From Anas platyrhynchos (Eukaryota; Chordata; Aves; Anseriformes; Anatidae), in the NCBI RefSeq assembly GCF_047663525.1, contig NC_092589.1:30749001-30813000 (forward strand): a DNA stretch of 64,000 nucleotides, read 5' to 3'. Under the pieces are notes generated by a model. That model was given only the letters and a program-made list of their open reading frames with translations, was not told where the DNA came from and ran no database searches. This document shows positions 25,656-36,376 of this stretch, piece after piece. The translations under genes were made by a program, and so were the position numbers. Every line of letters starts with the position of its first letter. The stretch's first letter is position 1.

Positions 25656-28005
25656 GTAAGTACACCTCTGGAAGGGTAGGGGCCTGACCTGCCATGAAGA
25701 GAAATTATGACAAATCAGAAGCGTCTGTGTGCAGAAGCAAGGAAAAGACAAGAGACAGGAATGAGGGTGCTGAGTTCCGCAGTCCTTGAACACACATTCC
25801 AGGCCTGACAGTGCTTTTATTTGCAGATGTTTCAGGAAATACCTGCATGGCTTAGGTTGACAGTAGACCTCTTGAGTGCTTTTCCCAAAGGAATCTGAAG
25901 ATCCTAGAAGTACTGAGAGGTTCAGGGCTTAGTCTTTTGTGCTTAGGAATTTGTCTTAATTAATGAAAGCTCCTGTTTTGTGACATACACCCATCTGTAG
26001 TTTAGGTATCTAATTTGGGGTAGATGAATCCCAGATACAATGTTTAGGCAAGTCAGAACCACGTGAACAGAGAAGAGATTCAGCCTCTCATTTATGGTTG
26101 GTACTGTGAAGTGATAAATGAAAACGATAAACACTAATTCTCTTATCCTCACTGTTGTTTTGGACTTGCAGACAGGTTTATTCAAATATTTTCTCCGTAG
26201 AAGAAATACTCCGTATTCGTAGAAGTGCAAATATCTCTTTTACAAGCAATATGTAAAGGATCTAGCAGGCTTTTTTGTATGTATAAGGTAGAAAATATGA
26301 AGAAGAACTGAAACGATCGATTTGCATTGGTGCATAGCGTTGATAAAGCTGAAACTAATACAGTTGTGTCCAGTTCTGATACTCCCTGTTCAAAAGGAAT
26401 GCACAAAATTGGGGAAGGATTAAGGATCACAAAAATGATCTGCTGAGTGAAGAAAAAGTTTTACAATGTGAGGCCTAAGAAATCGGTTTGTTTCTTGTCT
26501 TTTGATAAAAGAAACATTTTCATAATGCTTGCAACTTTGCACAAGAAAATTGATCTAATTGAATGCCAGGCTTAGGTGTTCTATCAGCTATGCTGTAGGA
26601 ATCAGAAATGTATGGTTTTCCCCAGTACACAATGGCTAAATTACTGTGAGGTGAAGGCCTTTCTTTGACTTCATCTTTGAACCATCAGTGCTGCAATTCG
26701 CCGGCTTTGGAATTCTCATACCAGGATTCAGCCAGATAGTCCTTCACCAGGAACCACCAGACACTGCTTCATTCTGTTGAGGAAGGCCACCATTAATTTA
26801 GGATACCAGATGATTCTGAAACCTTCTTCATCAATTAGCACGAAATGTATACTTTGGCAAGCTGTTGTGTACACTTCTGGATTCTGCTACCAAGACTCAC
26901 AGGGAACTCACTGCCAATGAATGAAGCAATCTCACAGCTATCAGTAAGTCTATCATTGGCAAGCCCCTGCATCTTCCATCCCCATTTCCAAAGAGAACAA
27001 GTCTCGGCAGAGAATACCATATTCATCTTTAGCTACAGTGGTAATCACCTTGTCATTGATAGTAACAGCGATGCAGAGAAAATCCAACATTTTCAGGCTG
27101 CTTCATTCAACCCGAACTTGGGGAGCAAGTTGTAATCTCTCACTTGGGGAGAAAGTGTAAGGGACTGGATGCCCAGAGTTAGCACACACATTTCCGTGTC
27201 CTTTTAAATCAGATTAGTAAATCTATCAAGCCAACTTTATAAGCAGAAATTACTTGTGTTTTTTTTTTTTTTTGAGATAATTCTGCTTATGTTTTGCTCA
27301 AGCACCTCTATGCAGTCAAATCTTTTTGCTTGCAGGCCTGTGACTTCCCTAGTCGCTTCTGTGAGGTAAATCCATGGTTGAGCCCTTCCTTTAAAGATTT
27401 GATTATTTCAGACTTCCTCCTCCCTGCTCCCTCCCCACAGCATGCTGCTCAGTCTCTCTTTCAGTACCACTCTCACCTGCAGTGGTGGCAGGGTTTTTAA
27501 AATGTCTGTGTGTTTCTGCCATTCCACCAGTTTCTTCCTCCACCCAAATCAGTCAAAATGGATTGCTCTTGGTAAGTTATAGATTTCATGCAGTTGATTT
27601 CAGGAGAAGATTCAAGGACAAAGGTCTTGCCATTAATATATTGAAGCATAGAGCCTTAAAAAACCCTGTGTGCATCCGATGATATCATCACTATGCTCTG
27701 CATCAAAGCACAAAGTAGCCTGATTATTCCCTTGTCAGAACCAGTTGAGCTTTCAAAGTTTTCAATCAAGCTGCCAATTCAACTCTTAGTATTCTCCTTC
27801 AAGGGCTGCTAAAAATACTAGTGAACAAGCCTTGCCTTTTCAGACTCTCAGATCACAGATGGGAAGTACAATCAGGTGTCTTCAGGAGTGTTTTCAGGGA
27901 CTGATGATTTTCTGGAATTGATTTCTTTATGAAAAACTATAGTAGCAGCACCCAGCTAGGTACTCTGGTTTAGGGCTGCCTGAGTCAACAGTCTCTGACC
28001 GACAG
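25656..28005 (+). other. intronic interval of CATSPERE relic
   Basis: At least one further CATSPERE exon is expected here (the stretch around human VIVESYGPK) but I did not find it. Between about 26660 and 27130 several short minus-strand frames abut in different phases, suggesting an old processed pseudogene or chance; I could not match it to a family. A T-run lies at about 27260-27273. Nothing else was recognised. Confidence 0.4.
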
Positions 28006-28098
28006 ATTTCAGATTCAGTGCCACAGTAGGTTGTCTTATGCCTGTCATCTTACCTCAGTACAAGCCCGAGTTTACAAGTTTACAAAGAGTGAAACTGG
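28006..28098 (+). pseudogene. CATSPERE: CATSPERE exon relic (moderate)
   Basis: It lies between an acceptor-like GTCTCTGACCGACAG and the donor CTGG|GTAAGA (GT at 28099). The frame reads FRFSATVGCLMPVILPQYKP, then EFTSLQRVKL. The human segment reads YFETQDKHTGLVLVQFRPSE, then YSKACPIAQK. The conserved core is V-x-L-x-Q-[YF]-[KR]-P-x-[FY]-[TS]. There is no stop inside the proposed exon. The 5' boundary could instead be at the AG at 28028-28029. Confidence 0.57.
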
Positions 28099-29646
28099 GT
28101 AAGATCTCTGTAATTCTGCTTATTTCCATCTGCCTAATTCTAGGCTGCACTGAACGTGCTGAAAGGTTCAATAGCAAGCCCACATCTCTCCTAACAGTGA
28201 TCAGTCTCCCCTCCAAACTTGACCTTTCTGCATTTCACAGTATGAGTTGTCTACAAATTAAAAATAAATAAATAAATAAATAAAAGTGTTATTTTCCTAT
28301 AACCCTCTGAACTGTTTACATTTGTGATGAGAAGTACAGTACTATCAGTACAGTACTATCAGCTCAAACTTCATTCTTGTACAGGGATTTCTCACGTATC
28401 AAAAAGCTTAGGAAGGTAAAAGCATATCCAGTAGATCTTTTTTGCCTTTAGAATTAAATTAAAGTTAGTCTAAAGTTCACACCAACAAGCCAGCTTTTTT
28501 GTATTTTCTTTAAAACTGCATATCCTTAAAAGAATCTTACCTGAAAGAATAACTGAAGAAAAAGTAAGTTTTCTACAAAAAAAAAAAAAAAAGGTAGTTT
28601 GTTAAATAGTCCAGAAGTGGAAGCCTTGGGAGCTCTGTTCTAATAGTTTGCATAACAACAAACTAGAGCCATGTTTGCTTGTTACTTGTAATTGAAGCAC
28701 AGCTTCTGAAGATCAAGATTTAGACATATTTAGGATGGTGTATATAGATGTATATGTAACAGCTTTCCAGCATTCCTAACCTGAGGTTTGAAAAAAATCT
28801 GTTGTAGCATCAATTTTAGCTTGGCTAATATGGATGGAGCTATTGTAGTTTTTACTTGCTGATGTGGAGGGTTAAGTGGATGTGAGATTTAATTCTTAAT
28901 AAAATAATTTGGTAACATACTGAAATTATTGGAAAAGTGTTGTTTTTTTTTTTGTGAATAGAGTTCAGAATACTAAAATAATAAATGAGAATTTATTGTA
29001 CAAAAATGATAATCCTTATAGCTTATAAAAATTAAAAATAATGTATGTTTGTGCAGTGTGTACATATTAAATGATTCATAATTAATTTATGAATACCATA
29101 TTTTCTTTGTTTTTAGGGCCTCAGGTGTAGTTTGTATAGAAAGACGTTATTTCTCTACTTATTCTCTACTAGGACAGTGGCCTGATAGAATCAATGCAGA
29201 AAACTATTGAAATATTTTTTTTCTTTACTCAGATTACTGTCTGAAATAGCTGCAAAAGCATTATTTGTACTTCATCCCAACAGGCTGCTATAGTTGAAAA
29301 TTTCACCCAATGTGCTGTTAAAAGAAAAAGTTAAAGAAACAAACAAAGTAAAGAAACTGGGGGCTGCAATTTTTCTGTTATCTAAATTTTTAGTTATGTG
29401 TTCTGGGTAATGTTGATATCAGTTGTTGGCTACAAATCTTTAGAACCTATGGTCATCTTTGAGTAAAATTTTTAAAACATAAGGAAGCTTAAACTGTATA
29501 GTAGAAAGACAGACTTGCTGCTTTTGTTTTTAAGTCAGAGATTGGCAGGTTGAATTCTTTCTATCTAAACAATTGACACTACGTTGTATCAAGATAAAAT
29601 AAGAAGTTTAACAAAATGATTGTTGATTTTTTTTGCCTTTCATTAG
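28099..29646 (+). other. intronic interval of CATSPERE relic
   Basis: This contains an AAAT short tandem repeat (28261-28284), an immediate duplication of GTACAGTACTATCA (28333-28360), poly-A near 28577-28592, and an acceptor-like TTTCTTTGTTTTTAG ending at 29117 with no convincing exon after it. The CATSPERE exon expected here (human GFSKKGCHHHDFSYV) was not recognised. Confidence 0.4.
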
Positions 29647-29680
29647 GAAATTTCTGTGGCATCCAACAGTTAAGGACCAG
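29647..29680 (+). pseudogene. CATSPERE: CATSPERE 34-nt microexon relic, intact
   Basis: The acceptor is strong, TTTTTTTTGCCTTTCATTAG, and the donor is CAG|GTGAGA. The 34 nt complete a split codon and then read KFLWHPTVKDQ, ending in phase 0. The next exon starts in phase 0. Human has YLRHQPSKNLR at this point: L, H, P and K align. The exon is open and both splice sites are near consensus. Confidence 0.82.
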
Positions 29681-29798
29681 GTGAGAGTTGCAGATTTCAT
29701 TCTAGTTGGGCTGCATATAAAAAATAAATAAATAAATTTAAAAAAAAGAGAAATATAGCACAATATTCAATGTATGAGTACAACTTCTCTCTTTTCAG

Positions 29799-29877
29799 AT
29801 AGCCTGTTATGACTGGGATGAATACAGTTGCCTAATGGAACTTCAAATCAAGAGCATTTCCAACCTGTTATTTCCTT
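29799..29877 (+). pseudogene. CATSPERE: CATSPERE exon relic, intact
   Basis: The acceptor is CTTCTCTCTTTTCAG and the donor CCTT|GTAAGTAAA. It reads IACYDWDEYSCLMELQIKS, then ISNLLFP, and ends with one base of a split codon. The human sequence is VRYIWGEYGCPLRLDF. The pattern Y-x-W-x-E-Y-x-C, with identical spacing, is diagnostic and probably includes a conserved disulphide cysteine. The frame is open and the splice sites are excellent. Confidence 0.88.
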
Positions 29878-30252
29878 GTAAGTAAATTGCTGATAAGTTG
29901 TGAAGCACGAGGAAGACTTCTTCCACCAATGTTGTGTGCGGGTATGAAGCTGAAGAAACTATCCTGCTCCAATGGCAAGAGTAATATTATCAAATCTATG
30001 TTCCTTCTTGTACATAGCACAAGAAGCTGGTGGGTACTGTTGCACCACATCAATATTGTAATTCCAAGATGCTACTCTAAGCCCTAGGACATCTTAGAGT
30101 AAGGCATCTTGTCAGCACACTGCCTACCTGTCTGATCCTCTGCAGCATCAGCAGCTCTACATGCTCTCTTCATAACATGCACAGTTATGAATACAAATGC
30201 TGTTTGTGTGCTCATGCTGTTCTACTGAGATACCACATTCCTTGTTCTACAG

Positions 30253-30351
30253 ATAGGATGGCGATTTTTGTTTAGAAATGCAGAAGCGAATTTTATATTA
30301 TGGGAGATAAAAGGCAGAACTGACTAAGATTATACTTCATCCATCAAAAAA
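30253..30351 (+). pseudogene. CATSPERE: CATSPERE exon relic with frameshift and nonsense codon
   Basis: The acceptor is TTCCTTGTTCTACAG and the donor AAA|GTAAGT. The core reads NAEANFILWEIKGRTD, then TAA (30325-30327), then DYTSSIKK. The human sequence is DVEANFIVWEIHGRDD, then Y, then SFNNTMAQ, so the stop sits exactly where human has Tyr. Phase also fails. The preceding exon hands over one base, and that frame meets TAG in GTT TAG at 30273-30275. One extra T before AGA would account for this and restore the aligned frame. The exon ends in phase 0, matching the next exon. Confidence 0.9.
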
Positions 30352-31034
30352 GTAAGTCAACCACCAAGGATGTAATTTAAATGTTTCATGCATAGTGGTC
30401 CACGTGCAATATATCACTGTTTTTACATGTGTTGAGACCTCTTTAGGCTGAATGGATGTATTTAGCAGCTTAACATTTTAGCATTTAATGTAGTGGATTT
30501 AACATCATACACTATTCAAAATTAAGCATGTGGGAGGTATCAAAACGATGCACTAAACAGAAGAGAAACCTACCCATGAGAATATGGTTTGGGAAATGAA
30601 ACTTTAAAAATGTCTTTGAAATTTCAGACTTCCTTCTCTCTAAAGAGAAAAAAAAAATCAATCTAATCTACATGGTCTCGTAAAAATAAGTTCTGCCCAA
30701 ACTCTTTACATCTAAGATGAGCACATTGCTTCCTTTTTCAGGAGAATGGCAAAGGATATTTAGGCCAACTCCTCATCTACGTACAGTAGTAAGGGAACTT
30801 TGATGGCCCCCTCTGACAGCCCAGTTTATGAAAGAAATGGTTGGAGCAGTTCTGGAGGTTTGGACATGATGGTTGATACTTACTCATTTGCAACCCTGAC
30901 AAAGACAATTATCTCTTAAAGAGAAGTAAATCAAACATACTGAAGCATGATGCTGCCTTTTTGTGTACCATATTTGCAAATGATACACATCTGAATTTCA
31001 CATTTTTAATCTGTTCAATTTCTGTTTTTAACAG

Positions 31035-31121
31035 GAAGGTTGTCTGTATAAAGTACTGTCTTGGCCCATGATCCTTAATGAAAGTAAAAACTTCACATTG
31101 GATGAAGTATGGGTCCCGCAG
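31035..31121 (+). pseudogene. CATSPERE: CATSPERE exon relic, intact 29-codon exon
   Basis: The acceptor is TTTCTGTTTTTAACAG and the donor CAG|GTACGA. The exon is exactly 29 codons in phase 0. It reads EGCLYKVLSW, then NESKNFTLDEVWVPQ. The corresponding human stretch, also 29 residues, reads SGCLHEAQTW, then LNKHLPLEEVWGPE. GCL, W, the [DE]EVW motif and P align without gaps. This exon gives the clearest identification of the locus. Confidence 0.92.
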
Positions 31122-34100
31122 GTACGAAAACATAGGTTTAGAAATAGCTTGTAATACTGTGAATAAAATGTATTGTCATCTTACTTCGTGTTGTTGCATT
31201 GCGGATATCCTTGGAGGAGGGGCAATGGACAAGCACTGACAAGGTGGAATAAAGCTCATATGACAATACAGCCTTGATTTAGTCATACTCAGAAAAGATA
31301 GTTTTATGCCAAAAATATGGTATTAGCATTGTTATATTACGACAAAAGCAAAGGTATCACTTAATGCTTAGCAAAGCATTCTTTGTGGGCAACAGTAGGA
31401 ACAATTAAAACACTTTTGTAATATAAAGAGTAGGACACAAGGAAGAGTGCTAGACAGGAAGCCAGAAGGGGATTACAGAACTAAAAAAAATGCTCAGATG
31501 CAAGCACACAGCAAGAAGCTGATAGGAGAGTGGGTTCAAGCCAATGGAAGTGGAATAAGCAGCAAAAACTCTGTACAACTTTCCTAAAAATTAAAGGCAA
31601 AGAAAGAGTTATTTCTTGCACACAGGGCTGGAGTATCTGGCTTGAAATTTCTGCAAAATCCTGTGTTCTGTATGTTGTTCAGAGACGTATTTGTTTGACA
31701 TCTTCTCCACAGTGAAGCCAGAGACAGACTTTGTTTTCTGATGCCAGTTCAGAAAGGACTCCATTTGAATATCCTATTTATCAGTAGTTTCCTTGGCAGT
31801 TAGGTCAACTTCATAGTGTATTTCCCATCTGAAAAAGTTTCTTTCACAGGACCCCAAATCTGGGCTTTTGCTCAAAGGGGCGGTAATGTAATTACAAATC
31901 AGTAAGCTTTTTTAGTAGTCCATCTGTGGTCTTGACAGTAGAAACACAGCTATAGCTACATTTAGGGTAAATCTTTTGAAATCTATTTCATCATTAATCT
32001 ATCTGTTTACAATACTTTCACTATCAGAATTCTAAAAGTGTTTTGATTAGAAAAGGACACTCAATTCTAGCTATTATAATGTAGCTGTATGTAATACTAG
32101 CTAGAAAATATTGCAGCTAAACATGTTTTATAGGCAATCGATGTGCTAAGGTGCTTTGCTTGTGCTGACATGTGCAGCAATTTCCCAAGCTAGGAGACCC
32201 ACAGTTAAAGCCAGACACGCTATTCACTGTTTTTCTCCACTTTGTCAAGTCCTTCCTAAATAAATGATTGACAGGAGATCATTGGCTTTGACTGAGACCA
32301 ACGACCAAATGATTTTTGGAATTGCCAGAGCCTCTGGCTTTCGGAAGGAGGGGAAAAAAACATCTGAACCCTTTCATTTGAGTGACAGTAATTCCTATAC
32401 AGAGTCCTCCCCCTAACATAACAAGTCCCCATCAAAGGAGAGTAAGAGAAGAAAGCCTACCTAAACACCAAAAACTTGCATCACCAGCAGCACACGTAAC
32501 TTGAAAATCCTCAATGGATGATGTATTGGCTATCACAGACACATTCTTCTGACTATCCAGACAGTTATGATACAGACGAAGGGTCCTTTAAGTTTTACAG
32601 TACAGCCAGAAGTTCAACATTATGACAGCCAATGTATGTAGAGCCTGAACAGTGGAAACTTTCTCTTCTATCTTCTGTAGCCTCACAACTTTCTGATACC
32701 TCTTAAAATATAAAAGAACCTTCCTTCAGTATTGGCCTTTTTTTTTATCTCCCAATAGGCACAGAATGTTATTAATAAAAAAGTGACTTCACAGGACAGT
32801 CATTTGAAGCTCTTTTTGGAAGCATCTTAATCTTTATTTGACATCTTTCATCAGACTTTGATTTAGAAGCCATCATTTCCAGTTAATCCTGTCCTTTGGG
32901 ATTCCACTCATCTGATCTGGCAAAACCCACTGTACTTCAAAGTTACATCACAAAACATAGAAAACAGTTACTGTATTGCACCACTAGCAAGTGTCAGTTA
33001 CGGATCCCATTAAGAAAGGCACTTGGACTACTTTAGGTATTGATTAAAACAACATTTATTGGCGATAAGAAAAGGTAAAAGGGGATAGTGTAGATACCTT
33101 ACATCCCTTCAGATGTTGGGAACCCGAAGTTGTACAGCATTGGCTGGACCTTTTAGTCAGGGCACAGCCTGCTGCGCAGATACCATCCGTGGTGAGATTT
33201 GCCAGCATGGGAGTCTTTAGAGCTATTATGGGATTTTCTTGGAAGTAACCAACTCTATTTATCATTTCTATTCTCAAGTGAAAAGATACATGAACATGCT
33301 GCTTCATGTCAAGATAAGACGAGACGTGCCAGGCCAGGTGCCAAGAAAAAGCCACGTATAGCCTTCTCTGCTGCAATTAGTAAGTTCATCCAACATCCAA
33401 GTGATACGTACAGCACAGCACACGCATGTGCCTGCTCAAGTCAGCTGTTACGTGGGTCATTAACTCCTTGATGTACAACAGCCTTCTGGTTAAGGCCACT
33501 ACAAGCACCTGTTCCTGCAGGACACGAGTCTGTCTTCACACAGCCTCATTAGCTGCCTCCTTAGTGGCAGGGGAAGGAACAGCTGGGACAGAGCCTTCAT
33601 GATAATGAGGACCTAAAGCACATCGATTGCCTGTAAAATACACTCCCCCCCACCCAGTTCCGTATCAATCTGTTCTTTTAATGGAATCTTAATTAAATTT
33701 CTATATCTGTTGAAAAGGAAATCCTTTGACTACTTCTAAACTTGTCCTCTAAGATAACCTCTTCAGTAGTCATTACCTTGTCCCATTAACTTAGGTGAGA
33801 GAGTCAGTTCCTCATGGCTAACCTTTCTTTTGTATAAAGACAGTGTGACTTTTAGAACATACATAAAATTCGTATCCTAGATGGTTTTTGACATTTAGCT
33901 CAGGAAATCTTTGTATGCATCTTTTTTCCTATAAAGTTCATTCTTCTTCTCTAGAAGCACTCCTTCGTATCTTATATGTTAGTGTATCTTATCTATATTA
34001 ACAGGACAGTTTTCTAACAGATAGAGTTTACGTATACATATGGATGGTATTAATGTAGACATGTATATACAGACAATAATATATCCTGAGAAGAAACTTT

Positions 34101-34876
34101 GAGTAAGTAATCTTTTTTTTTTTTTTTTTTTTTTTTTTGCTGCTTGATTGATTAGATTCCCACTGGAAGCCATATCAGGAAGTCATAAGCATTTGAAAGA
34201 ATGTAAAGAGAATATATGAACCACTAAGTCTTTTGCTCTTTTTGTTGGTGGTTGTGGTTTATTTTTGTATGTTTGTTTTTTTAACCTTCAAGTAGCCGAG
34301 CTGGATAGGAAATGACAGAATACGTTATATAAAATCCACAGAGCTAGTACTTTGTCCTGTCTGCCCAAGATGTTCTTGTCTGAACTTCAGCCATAATTAT
34401 GAAGCATCTTCATAACTCTTTCAGATTAAGGAAAATATTTTCTGAAGCATCAGAAGTAAATTCTGAGGCACTTCAAAGTTCCCTGTCTGTTTTATATTCT
34501 GTCTTTTCTGTCCAGTAGTAGTCTTGAGATCTGTATAACAGAGACTGAGTATGATACACTGAATGCAGACTGACTTCCAACTGTAAGATCAGCAAGTTCT
34601 CTAAGATGTCATCTTAAGGAGACATACATGTTTTTTAAGGACTGATATTTGTGTTTGGTAAATTACTGGTAGTTTCTTAATAGTGCTGTGAAGGGACTGA
34701 ATTACATAATTTATGTTCATTGGACATTGAATTTGTGCTCAGTTGAACATTTACATAGCAGAATCCATTTATCATTTTTAGCCACTACCTGTATATTAAA
34801 TAAAACAACAACAAAAAACTGTGTCTGATTGTTTTTCAGAACTACCTCAGAAGCAACTCTTTTTGTTTCTGTTCAG
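31122..34876 (+). other. intron of CATSPERE relic
   Basis: This is AT-rich with a T-run (34111-34138). A minus-strand open frame at 33056-33376 ends in a TAA overlapping AATAAA, but it has no recognisable domain, splice sites or upstream exon. I see no other gene in this stretch. Confidence 0.5.
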
Positions 34877-35039
34877 AATTACAGATCTTGTTTTGAGTTT
34901 CATGAGAACAGAACAAATGAAGCAGAAAGTATGAGCAGAATCAAATTTTAAATAGCACTTCTAAGAATTACATTGTTTGGGCTTCTAGTCATAATGCCAT
35001 TTATGTGTTCAGAGTGGGGATGTTAGACCCAAACTACAG
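34877..35039 (+). pseudogene. CATSPERE: CATSPERE exon relic with frameshift
   Basis: The acceptor is excellent, TTTTTGTTTCTGTTCAG. The first frame, in phase with the previous exon, reads NYRSCFEFHEN (human NYKHCFSYAIG). From about 34930 the homology continues in another frame: YEQNQILNSTSKNYIVW, then IYVFRVGMLDPNY. The human sequence is YEIINSSNGNHIFW, then MYVFRVKILDPNY. The length, 163 nt, is one short of what the phases require, which fits a single-base loss between these parts. The donor is weak (ACAG|GTTATT). The exon ends in AG, which with the T of the next exon makes Ser, as in human PNYS. Confidence 0.9.
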
Positions 35040-36276
35040 GTTATTGTCTTCTTTAATGTGAAAAAGTGTAATGATATGGGGAAAAAAAAAAAAAAAAAAA
35101 GATAAAATGCTGACCATTCGTATTTTAAAAATATTTTTTCCTCGGGATTTCCTTTTGCTTTGGTGTTAACAATGTTTTCACTGTTCCCTAGCTCTAACTT
35201 AGAAATGATTCTGGTATCATTCTCAGAATTCTTGACTTCTCCATTTTTCAGATTAGTCCACAGCATAAGTACTTACTACATAGTCTCAAAACAATGAGGC
35301 AGCTACAGAAAAAAGAACCATACTGTTCGTAAATAAACACAGGTAATCTGAAAATCTTTGAAAATGGCCTATCGTGTTATGTTTTTCAAGAACTTATGAG
35401 AGTATAGTTTCTACTGAAGAATTTTTGCCTTTCTTTTGCATTAAGTTAACAATTTTGTATTTTAACATTTTCGTCCAGTACAAAAAAAAAAAAAAGTTGA
35501 TCTGTATAATATTCAGTGTACTACCCCACATTCCATATACTTGGGGGAATATACAATAGATCTGTAAATTCTAACAAGTCAATAAAACAAACATTGTTCA
35601 CGTTTCCTTGTTGTGTATTTCTAACAGCTACCCTTACACCTGAAACCAAAAAGTTTCCTGTGCCAGTACCTTTTTTCACAACCTGAAAAACGAGAGTTTA
35701 AGCTTTTCTTCTCCTTTTTCAAGTGTACATGCTTGAACCACCAGCAGAGAGGTCAGTCTGAAAACAGTGAGGACTGGTTAATGCACTGCAGTTTCTGCAA
35801 TATTCCTTGCTTACACTAAACCTACAGTAAAGAGATGACTGTTACCAAGCTTTCTCTAACCTCTCTCAAAGCTGTATGTGTTCCTTTGTATCCTGATTTA
35901 TGCAGAGACATATTACCTCATGGTTAAAGCCCTGTGGATAGTGCTGGGGTGACTCTTGTAGAAAGTGCTTTTTCCAAGGCATGGCACATGTAAAAATCCA
36001 TATTTGCACACCCGAATGCTCACAAATGTTGACTCTACTGCAGAAAAATTAATCATAACTGCAAATGTAGTAAAATTTTACAAAATAATTCAAGCGTTAC
36101 TTATAACTACAGAAGGATTTAAATAATTTTAATGCTAATTCTAATCTGTTTAACAAGAACTCAATTTTTTCATTAAATATGCAAGGATGGGTGATGTTGG
36201 GTACTGGACAGTTTCATAAGATTCTCTGCCTTTGCTCTCAATTATGAAAATAACCTAACAGCTTTTCTTATTTCAG
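35040..36276 (+). other. intron of CATSPERE relic
   Basis: AT-rich sequence with A-runs (about 35082-35100 and 35481-35494). No coding stretch is recognised. Confidence 0.5.
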
Positions 36277-36376
36277 TGTTTGTGATTTAATAGCATTCTT
36301 TGCAGTCCATGCACTAATAATGGAAAGGCATCAGCTAGTAAACATTTCTAAATATGACTATTATTTAATATATTAA
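36277..36376 (+). pseudogene. CATSPERE: CATSPERE last-exon relic, truncated before the membrane segment
   Basis: The acceptor is AGCTTTTCTTATTTCAG. The first base completes a Ser codon with the AG of the preceding exon. It then reads VCDLIAFFAVHAL, compared with human FCNLTAMFAIETF. The frame stops at TAA 36374-36376, with no hydrophobic stretch comparable to the single transmembrane helix of CATSPERE. In another frame, from about 36380, a basic stretch with IRGIGKVFKPNELLNTP faintly resembles the cytoplasmic tail (human MRIYRRYIYEPLHKP). The membrane anchor therefore seems lost through frame decay. Confidence 0.72.

Larger units (their letters stand above)
19134..36376 (+). pseudogene. CATSPERE: CATSPERE relic (CatSper epsilon), probable unitary pseudogene
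   Basis: CATSPERE is a single-pass membrane protein with a large extracellular region and is an auxiliary subunit of the CatSper calcium channel of the sperm flagellum. Here, between ADSS2 and DESI2 and on the expected strand, a series of short stretches flanked by AG and GT sites translate to peptides that align in order with the second half of human CATSPERE, which I compared from memory. The best are at 25452-25655, 29647-29680, 29799-29877, 30253-30351, 31035-31121, 34877-35039 and 36277-36376. Splice phases agree between most neighbours. In-frame stops (TAA at 24602 and at 30325) and frameshifts (within 30253-30351 and 34877-35039) break any full-length product. The C-terminal transmembrane segment is not readable. 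N-terminal exons are missing. A unitary pseudogene is the best reading; a gene reused as a non-coding transcript is possible. Confidence 0.85.

Noticed and set aside
26660..27130. Several abutting minus-strand frames (for example RLTDSCEIASFIGSEFPVS and LCIAVTINDKVITTVAKDE) suggesting a processed pseudogene
   Set aside because: I could not match them to any family; frames shift and stop repeatedly and no poly-A tail was seen. A blastx search would decide.
29118..29190. Possible CATSPERE exon after the acceptor TTTCTTTGTTTTTAG
   Set aside because: The acceptor is good, but no frame aligns with the expected human segment and no convincing donor follows.
33056..33376. Minus-strand 106-codon frame ending at a TAA that overlaps AATAAA
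   Set aside because: No domain, no splice context and no upstream exon. The stop-signal overlap is more likely coincidence than a real 3' end.
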